Shown here in pieces: positions 13,520 to 23,387 of a stretch of 64,000 bases of DNA; the stretch's first letter is position 1; the number at the start of each line of letters is the position of its first letter. The notes under the pieces are model-generated. The model was not told the DNA's origin and made no database searches. It worked only from the letters and a program-made list of their open reading frames with translations. This stretch comes from Leptodactylus fallax. Lineage: Eukaryota > Chordata > Amphibia > Anura > Leptodactylidae. The stretch is from NCBI GenBank assembly GCA_947044405.1, contig CAMRHE010000054.1, positions 2,480,001-2,544,000 of the forward strand, given 5' to 3'. The translations under genes and the position numbers were made by a program.

Positions 13520-13735
13520 TTCTTCCAGAGAGACGGCTCCTCCTCCTGTACTGATTCTGTCTGTGTGCACTCTTCTCCATCGCTTCTCTGTTCTCTGCAG
13601 CAACGATCCACCTCTACTGCGCATGTGTGGATGCACAGTAGAGGTGAATTATCGGCAGCAGTGCGCACAGCGCTTGGAGAAGAGCGCACACAGACAGAAT
13701 CAGTACAGGTGGAGGAGCCGTCTCTCTGGAAGAAG
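13520..13735. repeat. Internal hairpin of the T2-like element
   Basis: Inverted arms at about 13520-13600 and 13640-13735. The left arm contains CAGAGAGACGGCTCCTCCTC and the right arm its near-perfect inverse, around a centre near 13620. Short frames across it on both strands are mirror images of each other and are not genes. Confidence 0.75.
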
Positions 13736-14050
13736 CCTGGAAGGTAAGTATGATGGAGTGGATGGGGGGGGGGGGAGAGTAGTAGTGACAATCCATTACA
13801 GGAAATGGGGAGACGGATCATCACTGGATAATCAGAAAATGTCCCTGGGGTGGTCACATGACCGCCTCAGGAATATGGGTAAATATACAGTACAGACCAA
13901 AAGTTTAGACACACCTTCTCATTCCAAGAGTTTTCTGTATTTTCATGACTATAAAAATTGTAGATTCACACTGAAGGCATCAAAACTATGAATTAACACA
14001 CGTGGAATTATATACTTAACAAAAAAGTGTGAAACAACTGAAAATATGTC

Positions 14051-15022
14051 TTATATTCTAGGTTCTTCAAAGTAGCCACCTTTTGCTTTGATTACTGCTT
14101 TGCACACTCTTGGCATTCTCTTGATGAGCTTCAAGAGGTAGTCACCTGAAATGGTCTTCCAACAGTCTTGAAGGAGTTCCCAGAGATGCTTAGCACTTGT
14201 TGGCCCTTTTGCTTTCGCTCTGCGGTCCAGCTCACCCCAAACCATCTCGATTGGGTTCAGGTCTGGTGACTGTGGAGGCCAGGTCATCTGGCGTAGCACC
14301 CCATCACTCTCCTTCTTGGTCAAATAGCCCTTACACAGTCTTGAGGTGTGTTTGGGGTCATTGTCCTGTTGAAAAATAAATGATGGTCCAACTAAACGCA
14401 AACCGGATGGAATAGCATGTCGCTGCAAGATGCTGTGGTAACCATGCTGGTTCAGCATTCCTTCAATTTTGAATAAATCCCCAACAGTGTCACCAGCAAA
14501 GCACCCCCACACCATCACACCTCCTCCTCCTCCATGCTTCACGGTGGGAACCAGGCATGTAGAGTCCATTTGTTCAACTTTTCTGCGTTGCACAAAGACA
14601 CGGTGGTTGGAACCAAAGATCTCAAATTTGGACTCATCAGACCAAAGCACAGATTTCCACAGGTCTAATGTCCATTCCTTGTGTTCTTTAGCCCAAACAA
14701 GTCTCTTCTGCTTGTTGCCTGTCCTTAGCAGTGGTTTCCTAGCAGCTATTTTACCATGAAGGCCTGCTGCACATAGTCTCCTCTTAACAGTTGTTGTAGA
14801 GATGTGCCTGCTGCTAGAACTCTGTGTGGCATTGAGCTGGTCTCTAATCTGAGCTGCTGTTAACCTGCGATTTCTGAGGCTGGTGACTCGGATGAACTTA
14901 TCCTCCGCAGCAGAGGTGACTCTTGGTCTTCCTTTCCTGGGGCGGTCCTCATGTGAGCCAGTTTCTTTGTAGCACTTGATGGTTTTGGCCACTGCACTTG
15001 GGGACACTTTCAAAGTTTTCAC
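14051..15022 (-). pseudogene. DD38E Tc1 transposase, N-terminus broken
   Basis: This cut-and-paste transposase has 323 open residues. The N-terminal paired-like DNA-binding region (LKVSPSAVAKTIKCYKETG) is followed by the GRPR linker (RKGRPRVT) and the DDE core. The first Asp is in LWSDESKFEIFG, the second in [12 protein letters not shown] and the Glu in [11 protein letters not shown]. Counting gives 38 residues between the second Asp and the Glu, not the usual 34. The original start lies upstream near 15110 (MARKK-like). It is lost through an extra base in an A-run and a TGA at about 15028-15030. The first DNA-binding helix is therefore missing from the longest open frame. Confidence 0.9.
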
Positions 15023-15448
15023 AATTTTTCAGACTGACTGACCTTCATTTCTTAAAGTAATGATGGCCACTCGTTTTTCTTTACTTAGCTGCTTTTTTTC
15101 TTGCCATAATACAAATTCTAACACTCCATTTAGTAGGACTATCAGCTGTGTATCCACCTGACTTCTGAACAACACAACTGATGGTCTCAACCCCATTTAT
15201 AAGGCAAGAAATCACACTTATTAAACCTGACAGGGCACACCTGTGAAGTGAAAACCATTTCAGGTGACTACTTCTTGAAGCTCATCAAGAGAATGCCAAG
15301 AGTGTGCAAAGCAGTAATCAAAGCAAAAGGTGGTTACTTTGAAGAACCTAGAATATAAGACATATTTTCAGTTGTTTCACACTTTTTTGTTAAGTATATA
15401 ATTCCACATGTGTTAATTCATAGTTTTGATGCCTTCAGTGTGAATCTA

Positions 15449-17019
15449 CAGTCATGGCCAAAAGTTTTGAGAATCATACAAATATTAATTTTTACAAAGT
15501 CTACTGCTTCAGTTTTTCTAATGGCAATTTGCATATACTCCAGAATGTTATAAAGAGTAATCAGCTTAACAGCAATTACTTGCAAAGTCAATATTTGCCT
15601 AGAAAATGAACTTTATCCCCCAAAACACATTTCAACATCATTGCAGCCCTGCCTTAAAAGGACCACCTAACATCGTTTCAGTGATTGCTCCATTAACACA
15701 GGTGTGGGTGTTGATGAGGACAGGGCTGGAGATCAATCTGTCATGATTAAGTAATAATGACACCACTGGATACTTTAAAAGGAGGCTGGTGCTTGCCATC
15801 ATTGTTTCTCTTCTGTTAACCATGGTTATCTCTAAAGAAACACGTGCAGTCATCATTGTACTGCACAAAAATGGCCTAACTGGGAAGAGTATTGCAGCTA
15901 GAAAGATTACACCTCAGTCAACAATCTATCGCATCATCAAGAACTTCAAGGAGAGAGGTTCCATTGGTGCCAAAAAGGTTCCAGGGCGCCCAAGAAAGAC
16001 CAGCAAGCGGCAGGACCGTCTCTTAAAAGTGTTTCAGCTGCGGGATCGGGCTACCAGCAGTGCAGAGCTTGCTGAGGAATGGCAGCAGGCAGGTGTGAGT
16101 GCATCTGCACGCACTGTGAGGCGGAGACTCTTGGAGCAAGGCCTGGTCTCAAGGAGGGCAGCAAAGAAGCCACTTCTCTCCAGAAAAAACATCAGGGACA
16201 GACTGATATTCTGCAAAAGGTACAGGGAGTGGACTGCTGAGGACTGGGGTAAAGTCATTTTCTCTGATGAATCCCCTTTTCGATTGTTTGGAACATCTGG
16301 AAAACAGCTTATTCGGAGAAGAAGAGGTGAGCGCTACCACCAGTCTTGTCTCATGCCAACTGTAAAGCATCCTGAAACCATTCATGTGTGGGGTTGCTTC
16401 TCAGCCAAGGGAATCGGCTCTCTCACAGTCTTGCCTAAAAACACAGCCATGAATAAAGAATGGTACCAGAATGTCCTCCAAGAGCAACTTCTCCCAACCG
16501 TCCAAGAGCAGTTTGGCACTCAACAATGCCTTTTCCAGCATGATGGAGCACCTTGCCATAAAGCAAAGGTGATAACTAAATGGCTCAGGGAACAAAACAT
16601 AGAGATTTTGGGTCCATGGCCTGGAAACTCCCCAGATCTTAATCCCATTGAGAACTTGTGGACAATCATCAAGAGACGGGTGGACAAACAAAAACCAACA
16701 AATTCAGACAAAATTAAAACATTGATTCTGCAAGAATGGACTGCTATCAGTCAGGATTTGGTCCAGAAGTTGATTGAGAGCATGCCAGGGAGAATTGCAG
16801 AGGTCCTGAAGAAAAAGGGTCAACACTGCAAATATTGACTTGCTGCATTAACTCATTCTAACTGTCAATATAAGCTTCTGTTACTCATAATATGAATGCA
16901 ATTATATTTCTGTATGTGTGTGATAAAAACATCTAACAAACACACATAAAAACCAGAGGGCAGCAGATCATGTGAAAATATAATATTTGTGTCATTCTCA
17001 AAACTTTTGGTCATGACTG
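15449..17019 (+). mobile_element. DD35E Tc1 element, apparently intact
   Basis: This 1571-bp element has exact ends (CAGTCATGGCCAAAAGTTTT and its inverse, about 3 mismatches in 37) and TA duplications at 15447-15448 and 17020-17021. It is inserted in the right inverted repeat of the DD38E Tc1. Removing it and one TA rejoins that repeat perfectly with its left partner, which proves the insertion point. It contains a complete plus-strand transposase. The catalytic spacing fits the DD35E 'Traveler' group (name from memory). Confidence 0.95.
15822..16838 (+). CDS. Tc1-family DD35E transposase, intact
   Basis: An uninterrupted frame of 338 codons, starting at the Met of MVISKETRAVIIVLHKNG. An upstream in-frame Met at 15789 exists, but its 11 extra residues are hydrophobic and atypical. 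The order is: bipartite helix-turn-helix DNA-binding domain (residues ~1-110, with the linker VPGRPRKTSKRQ), then the DDE catalytic domain. Catalytic residues are the Asp in IFSDESPFRLFG, the Asp in LFQHDGAPCHKAK, and the Glu in [11 protein letters not shown], 35 residues after the second Asp. It ends KKKGQHCKY, the usual terminus. The length equals the family norm (~340 aa). I see no stop, shift or lost catalytic residue, so it may still be functional. Confidence 0.93.
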   Translation: MVISKETRAVIIVLHKNGLTGKSIAARKITPQSTIYRIIKNFKERGSIGAKKVPGRPRKTSKRQDRLLKVFQLRDRATSSAELAEEWQQAGVSASARTVRRRLLEQGLVSRRAAKKPLLSRKNIRDRLIFCKRYREWTAEDWGKVIFSDESPFRLFGTSGKQLIRRRRGERYHQSCLMPTVKHPETIHVWGCFSAKGIGSLTVLPKNTAMNKEWYQNVLQEQLLPTVQEQFGTQQCLFQHDGAPCHKAKVITKWLREQNIEILGPWPGNSPDLNPIENLWTIIKRRVDKQKPTNSDKIKTLILQEWTAISQDLVQKLIESMPGRIAEVLKKKGQHCKY

Positions 17020-17190
17020 TACAATTTTTATAGTCATGAAAATACAGAAAACTTTTGGAATGAGAAGGTGTGTCCAAACTTTTGGTCTGTACTGTACATT
17101 TTTGATTAATGATGTTATTTAGAAAGTAGGATGGGGGAGGGTGCTTAGATTAGTGTAGGGATTTCCAGTTATCCCGGACAACCCCTTTAA

Positions 17191-18850
17191 GCCTTTAGAT
17201 AGTCTAATGTATTATTTAATTGAAAAAGCCATTTTTTTTTTAGAAATGTGCGAATGAGACTCAAATGCAGCGGGACATTCTCCATATTTCAAACCTAAAT
17301 ACAGAACCCTTGGGGGTTCTGGCACGCCCCCACTGCACTTTAACCTCATTTACATATTTTTTAAAACCTTTTTTCAAGGAAATTGTACATCTATGGGACT
17401 ATCTAAAGGTATGCTGATGCTCAGCATTAATGTCCCCTACAATTTATTGTGACTGGTCTGATATTTAGTTTCCTGGTGGCAAATTCAGTTTAATACTGAT
17501 CAACTGGGTTTCCTGGCAAAAAAGCAAACGTGGATCCAGCTGCATTCAGCTGGATAAAGATAAAGACAACAGTGTGACTTGTCTGTATCACATATTGACA
17601 GAGGAACAGTGCTGTCGCATATGCACAGGAAGGAAAAATACAGGAACACAAGTAAATCATTACATAAACTTGCAGAGCTTCATATTGCTTCTTCCTCCCT
17701 GTTGTGCTGTTGTATGATGCTCCAACAGATCTTTTGACATGGACTAATCTCCATCCCTCAATAGCAATCTTGTAGCGATTCTGTTATAGTTGCTCTCCTG
17801 TAACTAAGTAATCTCCTGCAATATGTGAGAAATGTCTGAATATTTAACATATATTTCTAGAATGCAAAGGTGTATGCATAATAGAAATAACAAAGGATAA
17901 GTTCACATCTGCGCCAGCCTGTAGGTTGTTCTGGTCCGTCATAGGACTAGAACAACAGACAAGCAGACGACTGCCATAGTGGATATACATGGAATCCAGG
18001 TTTTTAAACTGAAATCAGCAGATGAAAAAGTTGTGCATGCAGGACTTTTTAGTCTGCCAAGTTCAGACAGCACTGCCTACGGAGACTCTAGCGCAGATTT
18101 GAACGTAGCCTAAAACTAAAATATAGCAACAGATTTAGCAAAATAATAATAAAAAAAGATAGCAGGGAACATCCTAGCTATCATATTATACAGCATTTAG
18201 GTAATAGGAGACTTCACTGCACTAACTATAGCCTTTACCAACACTGCCTGGTTCTTATTTATGATGCAGTAGTTCTAGAATAACTATTTGGCCACCGATT
18301 CCTCTTACCACATAAAAATTACAATAGCCCCCTGCTTTTGCTGGTTTATGTTATCATCATGGACCAGAACAGCCAAGGGCATGTTACAATCCCTCGTTAG
18401 AATGGTGACATTACAATCTGCTGTTAAAAGAACATTAAACCTAGAAATTAATCATTAAATTAAATAAATAAATAGATTTAATGTCCCACTGAGAGCACTA
18501 CAGAAGTTAGAGGATGTATTTGCCTATATATACAGCATTGATGCCACTGTATGTATGTATGTAACATGCACTTATGCCTTTAAAAGAGCTAACCATTGGA
18601 GCTGAGGCTTAGATGGTATGACCTCTTTCTCTCTGGTGGAGGGAGGAGACAGAGAGTGTCTTCCTCCCTGAGCTAGAAGGAGGAAGTAGTTTGAGAAAGA
18701 TTCCTATTCCCTTTGTGAGAAGGAAGTAGGACAGAAGTGTGGAGACTAAGCAAAAGTTCCTGATTAGGCTGACAAGAGATATAAACAGAAAAAGTCCCCT
18801 TTCACTAAATCCCTTTGTGAAACTTCCTATCCACTAGAGGACGGGACCAG
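17191..18850. other. No gene; one MITE inside
   Basis: No coding signal or RNA gene seen. Apart from the small MITE at 17893-18112 the stretch is AT-rich and unstructured. It includes a short (GTAT)n run near 18552. Confidence 0.55.
17893..18112. mobile_element. Small MITE with GTTCACATCTGCG ends
   Basis: The left end AAGTTCACATCTGCGCC and the right end GCGCAGATTTGAACGTAGCC are inverse to each other. The body is about 220 bp and has no coding capacity. The same terminal motif (GTTCACAYCTGCG) bounds the long foldback at 25141-25565, so the two are related. The superfamily is undetermined. Confidence 0.6.
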
Positions 18851-19499
18851 TTCAAATTCCAACATTAACATTAATGAACAACATGTGGTCACCATCCCTG
18901 AAAAGCACGATGCGAGTAAAAAGGTGGAAAATCTGGAGATACTGTTCCCTGGGGTACAACCCTCCACATCACTATCTTTTCCTGCTACTATATTTGGTAA
19001 AAAACAATAGTACTAAAATAACGGCCGTTTCCAATATACAACACCTTACATGGTCTGACCCTACTGAGAGACTAACACCTGTTGTAAGATCTCTTGGGTC
19101 GTCTAAACCAGAAGTCTCTACTGTCACTGAGAGCCCATGCTCAGGTGATGACTCCTGTGCTAATGGAGAATTGTAAGACTCGCTTTACAACACTCCATTA
19201 TCCCTAACACAGATCGAACGGGCTATCAAAACACCAGAGTCACCATCTATGTCTAAAGGGCTTACAAAATCTTTTTTATGGTTACCCCCTGCACTAACCC
19301 CCACGAATACGATACACATCAGAGAGGTGCCCCTGTATACAAAAATATCAGATTACTACAGCACTTTAAGTCTGAAGAGGAAAGACAGAGAGAGGGGCAC
19401 CCAAACATCAGAAAAAGTAGAAGGGGCTGTAGAGGGGCAGTAGAACCAATAAAAATAGGTTGGGATCCTTGCACCAATCACAGTCCGAGCCCGAAAAGA

Positions 19500-21234
19500 A
19501 ACAAGGTATAACTAAAACAATATATAACCTATCTAGCCAGTCTCTTACTGCAGCTGAAAGCAGATTACTATCCAAAGGGCTCTCCTTTTGTCTTGATCAA
19601 GGGATTGATGACTTACAACTATACATAGACTTGAACAATTTCATCAGAAAATTGACACTTAATAGACATTTCAAAATGACTTCATAAATTGACTCTAGCA
19701 CCGATATCCGGTCAAATCAAGTCCCCACTATATCAGAAGTTTCCAATTCTACGATCTCTCCACCACCTATTCTTACCAATCTTAAACCAAGGTCTAATTT
19801 TTACTCCACACATCATAAAGGGAATTTTATAGAGACCTTTTTTTCAATTGTGGCAATGGAGTTTAGGAAACTACCCAAAAAGATTCATCGAACCCCCAAA
19901 AATCTTACTTACGATGAATCAGTAGCCTTACGTTCACTGAAGAACAATACGAACATCGTGATTAGGATGCCCATAAAGGGGGGGCAGTTGTCATTAAATC
20001 AGCTTATCTACAGGAAGCTGCCAACATCTTATCTGACCAGAAATACTATTGTGAATTGAAAAGTGATCCCACTAATACTCATTTACAGGAGTACAACAAA
20101 TTTATAGTGGGAGGGTTCAATTTGGGCATTATTACTAAAAAAGAAAAAGAATTTCTATCTATCACCAATCCCACACCTGCCCTCTTTTATCACCTCCCCA
20201 AAATTCACAAAAATATTCAGAATCCACCTGGTCGACCCATCATTTCAGGTATTCCATTACTCGCAATTTGTCCCAATAGATTGACACACATCTTCACAAA
20301 CTAGTTGTTAAATTACCTTCATGTCTTAGGGATTCTACTAGTCTGTTAACAGATCTTCTTTGTACAACTTGGAATCCCCTTTATATATGGGGAACCCTTG
20401 ATGTTGCATCACTCTATAGCAGACTACCTCTTGACAAGGGTTTATTATACATTCAAACCATTTTAGGAAGAATCACTAATATGCCATCTGAACAAAAAGA
20501 TTTTTAAGTACAAGGGGTCTGTTTCATTCTTGAGCTTAATGTGTTCAAATTTGAACAAAAAACGTATATCCAAACACATGGAACAGCCATGGGGACACGG
20601 TTTGCTCCAGCATACACCAATTTGTATGTTGATGAATTTGAAAATACATATATCTATAAACATCACAATTTGTCTAGCAATATTGTTTATTACAAACGTT
20701 ACATTGATGACCTGATTTTTATCTGGAAAGGTACACCTGAATCTTTTGACTCATTTACAGACTATTTAAACAATAATAATTGGAGACTCTCATTCTCAGG
20801 TAAGACCAACAAATCCCAAATAGAATATCTAGATCTCCTATTGATAGGTGAAAACCAACAAATACATTCTAAGACGTTTTTTAAAGACATTGATTGTAAT
20901 AGTCTACTGGATTTCCATAGCCAACATTATAAGAAATGGAAAAGTGAACGTTTCTTATGGCCAGTTCAAAAGAATTAGACGAAATTGCTCACATGATTCA
21001 GACTTCATTACACAAAGTAAGATATTAGAAAGTAGGTTCTTAGAAAAGAATTATCCAGATGAACTAATTGAGACAGCAAGGATAAAAGCAGGTTCCCTCT
21101 CACAAACTGACTGTCTTGTTACTAAACTCAGGGAATCCAATGATAATTTTAGAACCAATTTCATCACCACGTATAATGGGGCACACAACAATATCCGCTC
21201 TATTCTATCTAAACACTGGCATATACTTTTAGAC
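19500..21234 (+). pseudogene. Penelope-like reverse transcriptase remnant
   Basis: The N-terminal region reads IYNLSSQSLTAAESRLLSKG at about 19525. Next comes NLTYDESVALRSLKNN (19850-20059), then LFYHLPKIHKN..PPGRPIISGI (20056-20304), a Penelope-specific RT block. The core at 20541-20978 has HGTAMGTRFAPAYTNLY and the catalytic YIDDLIFIWKG. A shift near 20945 moves to RIRRNCSHDSDF and continues to the hAT insertion in SILSKHWHIL. Several shifts separate the four stretches. Penelope RT is related to telomerase RT, which I take from general knowledge of the family. It is inactive here. Confidence 0.88.
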
Positions 21235-22337
21235 CAGGGGTCTCAAACTCAATTTACCTGGGGGCCGCTGGAGGTAGAGTCTGGGTGAGGCTGGGCCGCA
21301 TCAGGTTTTCCACACCGGTAATATGCTCCACATTGGCCCCTGCACACGGTATTATGCTCCCTAGTGGCCCCTGCACTTGTATTATGCTCCATTGTGGCCC
21401 CTGCACACGGTATTATGCTCCATAGTGGACCCTGCACTGGAATTAGGCTCCATAGTAGCCCCTGTACACGGTATTGTGCCCCATAGTTGCCCACCCAAGA
21501 ACTATTATTATACTCTGGGTTCTTTTCAGAACCCAGAGTATAATGATCGGAGACCCAGGGGAGGTGACAAACATAAAAACCAGTGTTACTTACCTATACT
21601 GGAAACCGGAGCACTCCCAGCAGCTTTCGGCCCTATCTAATTAAGTCACGTGATGAGACCGGCGACGTGACCTGATGATGTCACCAGAGCGCCCAAGCCT
21701 GCTCGGAGTGACAGCGGATCGAAGGAGAGGTGAGTAGCAATGGTTTTTATGTTCCTTCACCTCCCCTGGGTCTCCGATTATTATACTCCGGGGTCTTTTT
21801 AGACCCCGGAGTATAATAATAGTAGTATTTGAGGCCCGCGGCCTCACTTACCGATGCCCGCGGCTGCTCACAGCGGCATCCACTTCCTCTTCTGCGTCCT
21901 ATAGCAGAAGGAGAAGCGGGGGCGGCCATGAGCAGACGCCGGGTAGGGAAATAAATAGGCCGTTACCTGGTGGGGATACTCCAGCAGGTTACGGCCTATT
22001 TATATATATAAAAAAAGTTATACTCACCTGCGATGCCTTGATGCAGCCGCCGCCTCCTCCTCTTGTCCGAGACGTCTATGTCTCAGCGTAGGCGGCGCGA
22101 TGACATCATTGTATCGCTGCCTGCGCTGTGATGCGGACGTCTCGTAAGCCAGCCCAGGACTGGCCCCGCTCAGCGTTGTTTTTTTTTTAAAGCGGCCTGT
22201 CCTGAGCTGGTTTACATTAGATCATTCGTATCAAACTCGGGCCGCACTAGCATTGAACTTTGATATTGAGGTGGGGGCCGCAAACTATTGTCCCGAGGGC
22301 CGCAGTTGGCCCGCGGGCCGCGAGTTTGAGACCCCTG
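21235..22337. mobile_element. Non-autonomous hAT element with 8-bp TSD
   Basis: The ends CAGGGGTCTCAAACTC and GAGTTTGAGACCCCTG are perfect inverses, flanked by TTTTAGAC (21227-21234) and TTTTAGGC (22338-22345), an 8-bp duplication with one mismatch. It is inserted in the Penelope-like RT region. The interior has no transposase. It carries an array of ~31-bp units (21296-21490, antisense), palindromic modules with GAGTATAAT (21515-21810), and a GC-rich section. Confidence 0.92.
21296..21490 (-). repeat. ~31-bp minisatellite inside the hAT element
   Basis: About six diverged copies of a 31-bp unit. On the minus strand each contains GGGGCCACTATGGAGCATAA followed by TAC and a GTGTGCA-like spacer. 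The same unit recurs at 31215-32400, 55005-55330 and 63440-63620. Confidence 0.8.
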
Positions 22338-22345
22338 TTTTAGGC

Positions 22346-22936
22346 AATCAATACCTTAAGAATATTCTTCAGAAAAGACCTGGCATTACTTTTCAGAGAG
22401 CAAGAACTCTCAAGAATATACTGGCACCTAGTAGATTGAGAAAAACATGTATCACTAATTCTGCCACGACTGTTTGTAAGGTCAAGGGTGGCAGTTTCAA
22501 ATTTGGACATACAAGGTGCAAGTGCTGTAATTGCATCAGACACAACCAAACGGATGCGACCAGTCGAACAACTGCATGAGACCTTCAGGATAAAAACAAG
22601 GTTACATTGCTCATTCAACTATGTAGTATATCTTTTGGAATGCCCTTGTGGACTCCGATACCTCGGTCGTACAATCATGCCGTTAAGGGAGAGAATTAAC
22701 AAGCACCACTCCAACACGAATAATGGCTATTTAAAACATAGTGTTTCCAAACATGCGTGACACAAGTATACAATAGCGATTTTTCTGGTTTCAGAGTGAG
22801 TCCCATTGACCAAATTCATGTATCTGTATCCAATCGTTTTGAAACCCTCAAGAAGAGGGAAATATTTTGGATATATAAATTCAATACCTTGGCCCCCATT
22901 GGCCTTAATGAGGCATTGGAGGACATTACAGGTTAA
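22346..22936 (+). pseudogene. Penelope-like GIY-YIG endonuclease remnant
   Basis: This is the continuation of the RT frame after the hAT element. It opens with YLKNILQKRPGITFQRARTL and a Cys-rich linker (GHTRCKCCNC). The GIY-YIG nuclease follows: VVYLLECPCGLRYLGRT, with the Arg-containing LRERINKH. In canonical Penelope elements this domain nicks the target DNA. A shift near 22760 moves to a frame carrying SGFRVSPIDQIHVSVSN and FETLKKREIFWIYKFNTL, ending ALEDITG at a TAA (22934-22936). At least two shifts are present. The Cys-rich linker before GIY-YIG is typical of vertebrate Penelope clades. Confidence 0.88.
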
Positions 22937-23387
22937 TTGCTCCTGGTTTATGTGGCCCTAAAATTTTGGCCCATAGATATAGGTATTTCTGTTTGTTTAT
23001 ATGTACATCTAACAATTGTTGTATCCCAACAACTTATGATGCTTCATTTATTATCACACTCTTGAAGGGTTCCATTTATATAGTTTTATTATTATGTTCA
23101 TTCTGGTTTCCCAAGATTTATCTATATATACATTTATTTTATCACTGTGTTTCTATACAAATTGTCATTTTATTTTTTGTGTACCTTCATGCGTATATAT
23201 TTATAGAGATGTATGTTTCTATATATTTATTTTTATGCATTTATTTATTTAATTTATTTATTGATACTGCATTCCATACATTTTCTATTCTTAGTAATAG
23301 TGTTATATCTTAGCAGCATTTATATTTAGCTACCAGTCCCTCATGCTTAGCCCCCAATACTCTTTTACTTATTTTTATGCGTATGTA

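Larger units (their letters stand above)
13888..17094 (-). mobile_element. DD38E Tc1 element, split by a second Tc1
   Basis: Boundaries are exact: TA at 13886-13887 and 17095-17096, with ends CAGTACAGACCAAAAGTTT and its inverse (one mismatch in 38). Removing the DD35E insertion leaves about 1634 bp. The inverted repeats are unusually long, about 270 bp. The left repeat covers 13888-14158, including the last ~30 codons of the transposase, and the right repeat (15249-15448 plus 17022-17094) duplicates them. The spacing matches the Tc1 group described as DD38E 'Intruder' (name from memory). Confidence 0.92.
13228..17190. mobile_element. T2/Kolobok-like MITE hosting two nested Tc1s
   Basis: The ends are TTAAAGGGGTTTTCCGGG at 13228 and the inverse CCCGGACAACCCCTTTAA at 17173-17190, each including a TTAA target. 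This terminal pattern (TTAAAGGRR with TTAA duplication) is that of the Xenopus T2 MITE families, usually placed with Kolobok. Without the inserted Tc1 elements the host would be about 750 bp. Its centre has a strong hairpin (13520-13735). No transposase of its own is present. Confidence 0.8.

Noticed and set aside
13507..13857. Open frames on both strands around 13.6 kb
   Set aside because: They lie in the inverted arms of the T2-like element and resemble each other in inverse; no domain.
21296..21490. Regular ~31-bp direct repeats that might suggest a CRISPR array
   Set aside because: The units are contiguous and diverged, without unique spacers of constant length, and lie inside a eukaryotic hAT element.
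22020..22160. GC- and CpG-rich patch that could be taken for a CpG island
   Set aside because: It is internal to the non-autonomous hAT element (21235-22337) and not next to any gene.
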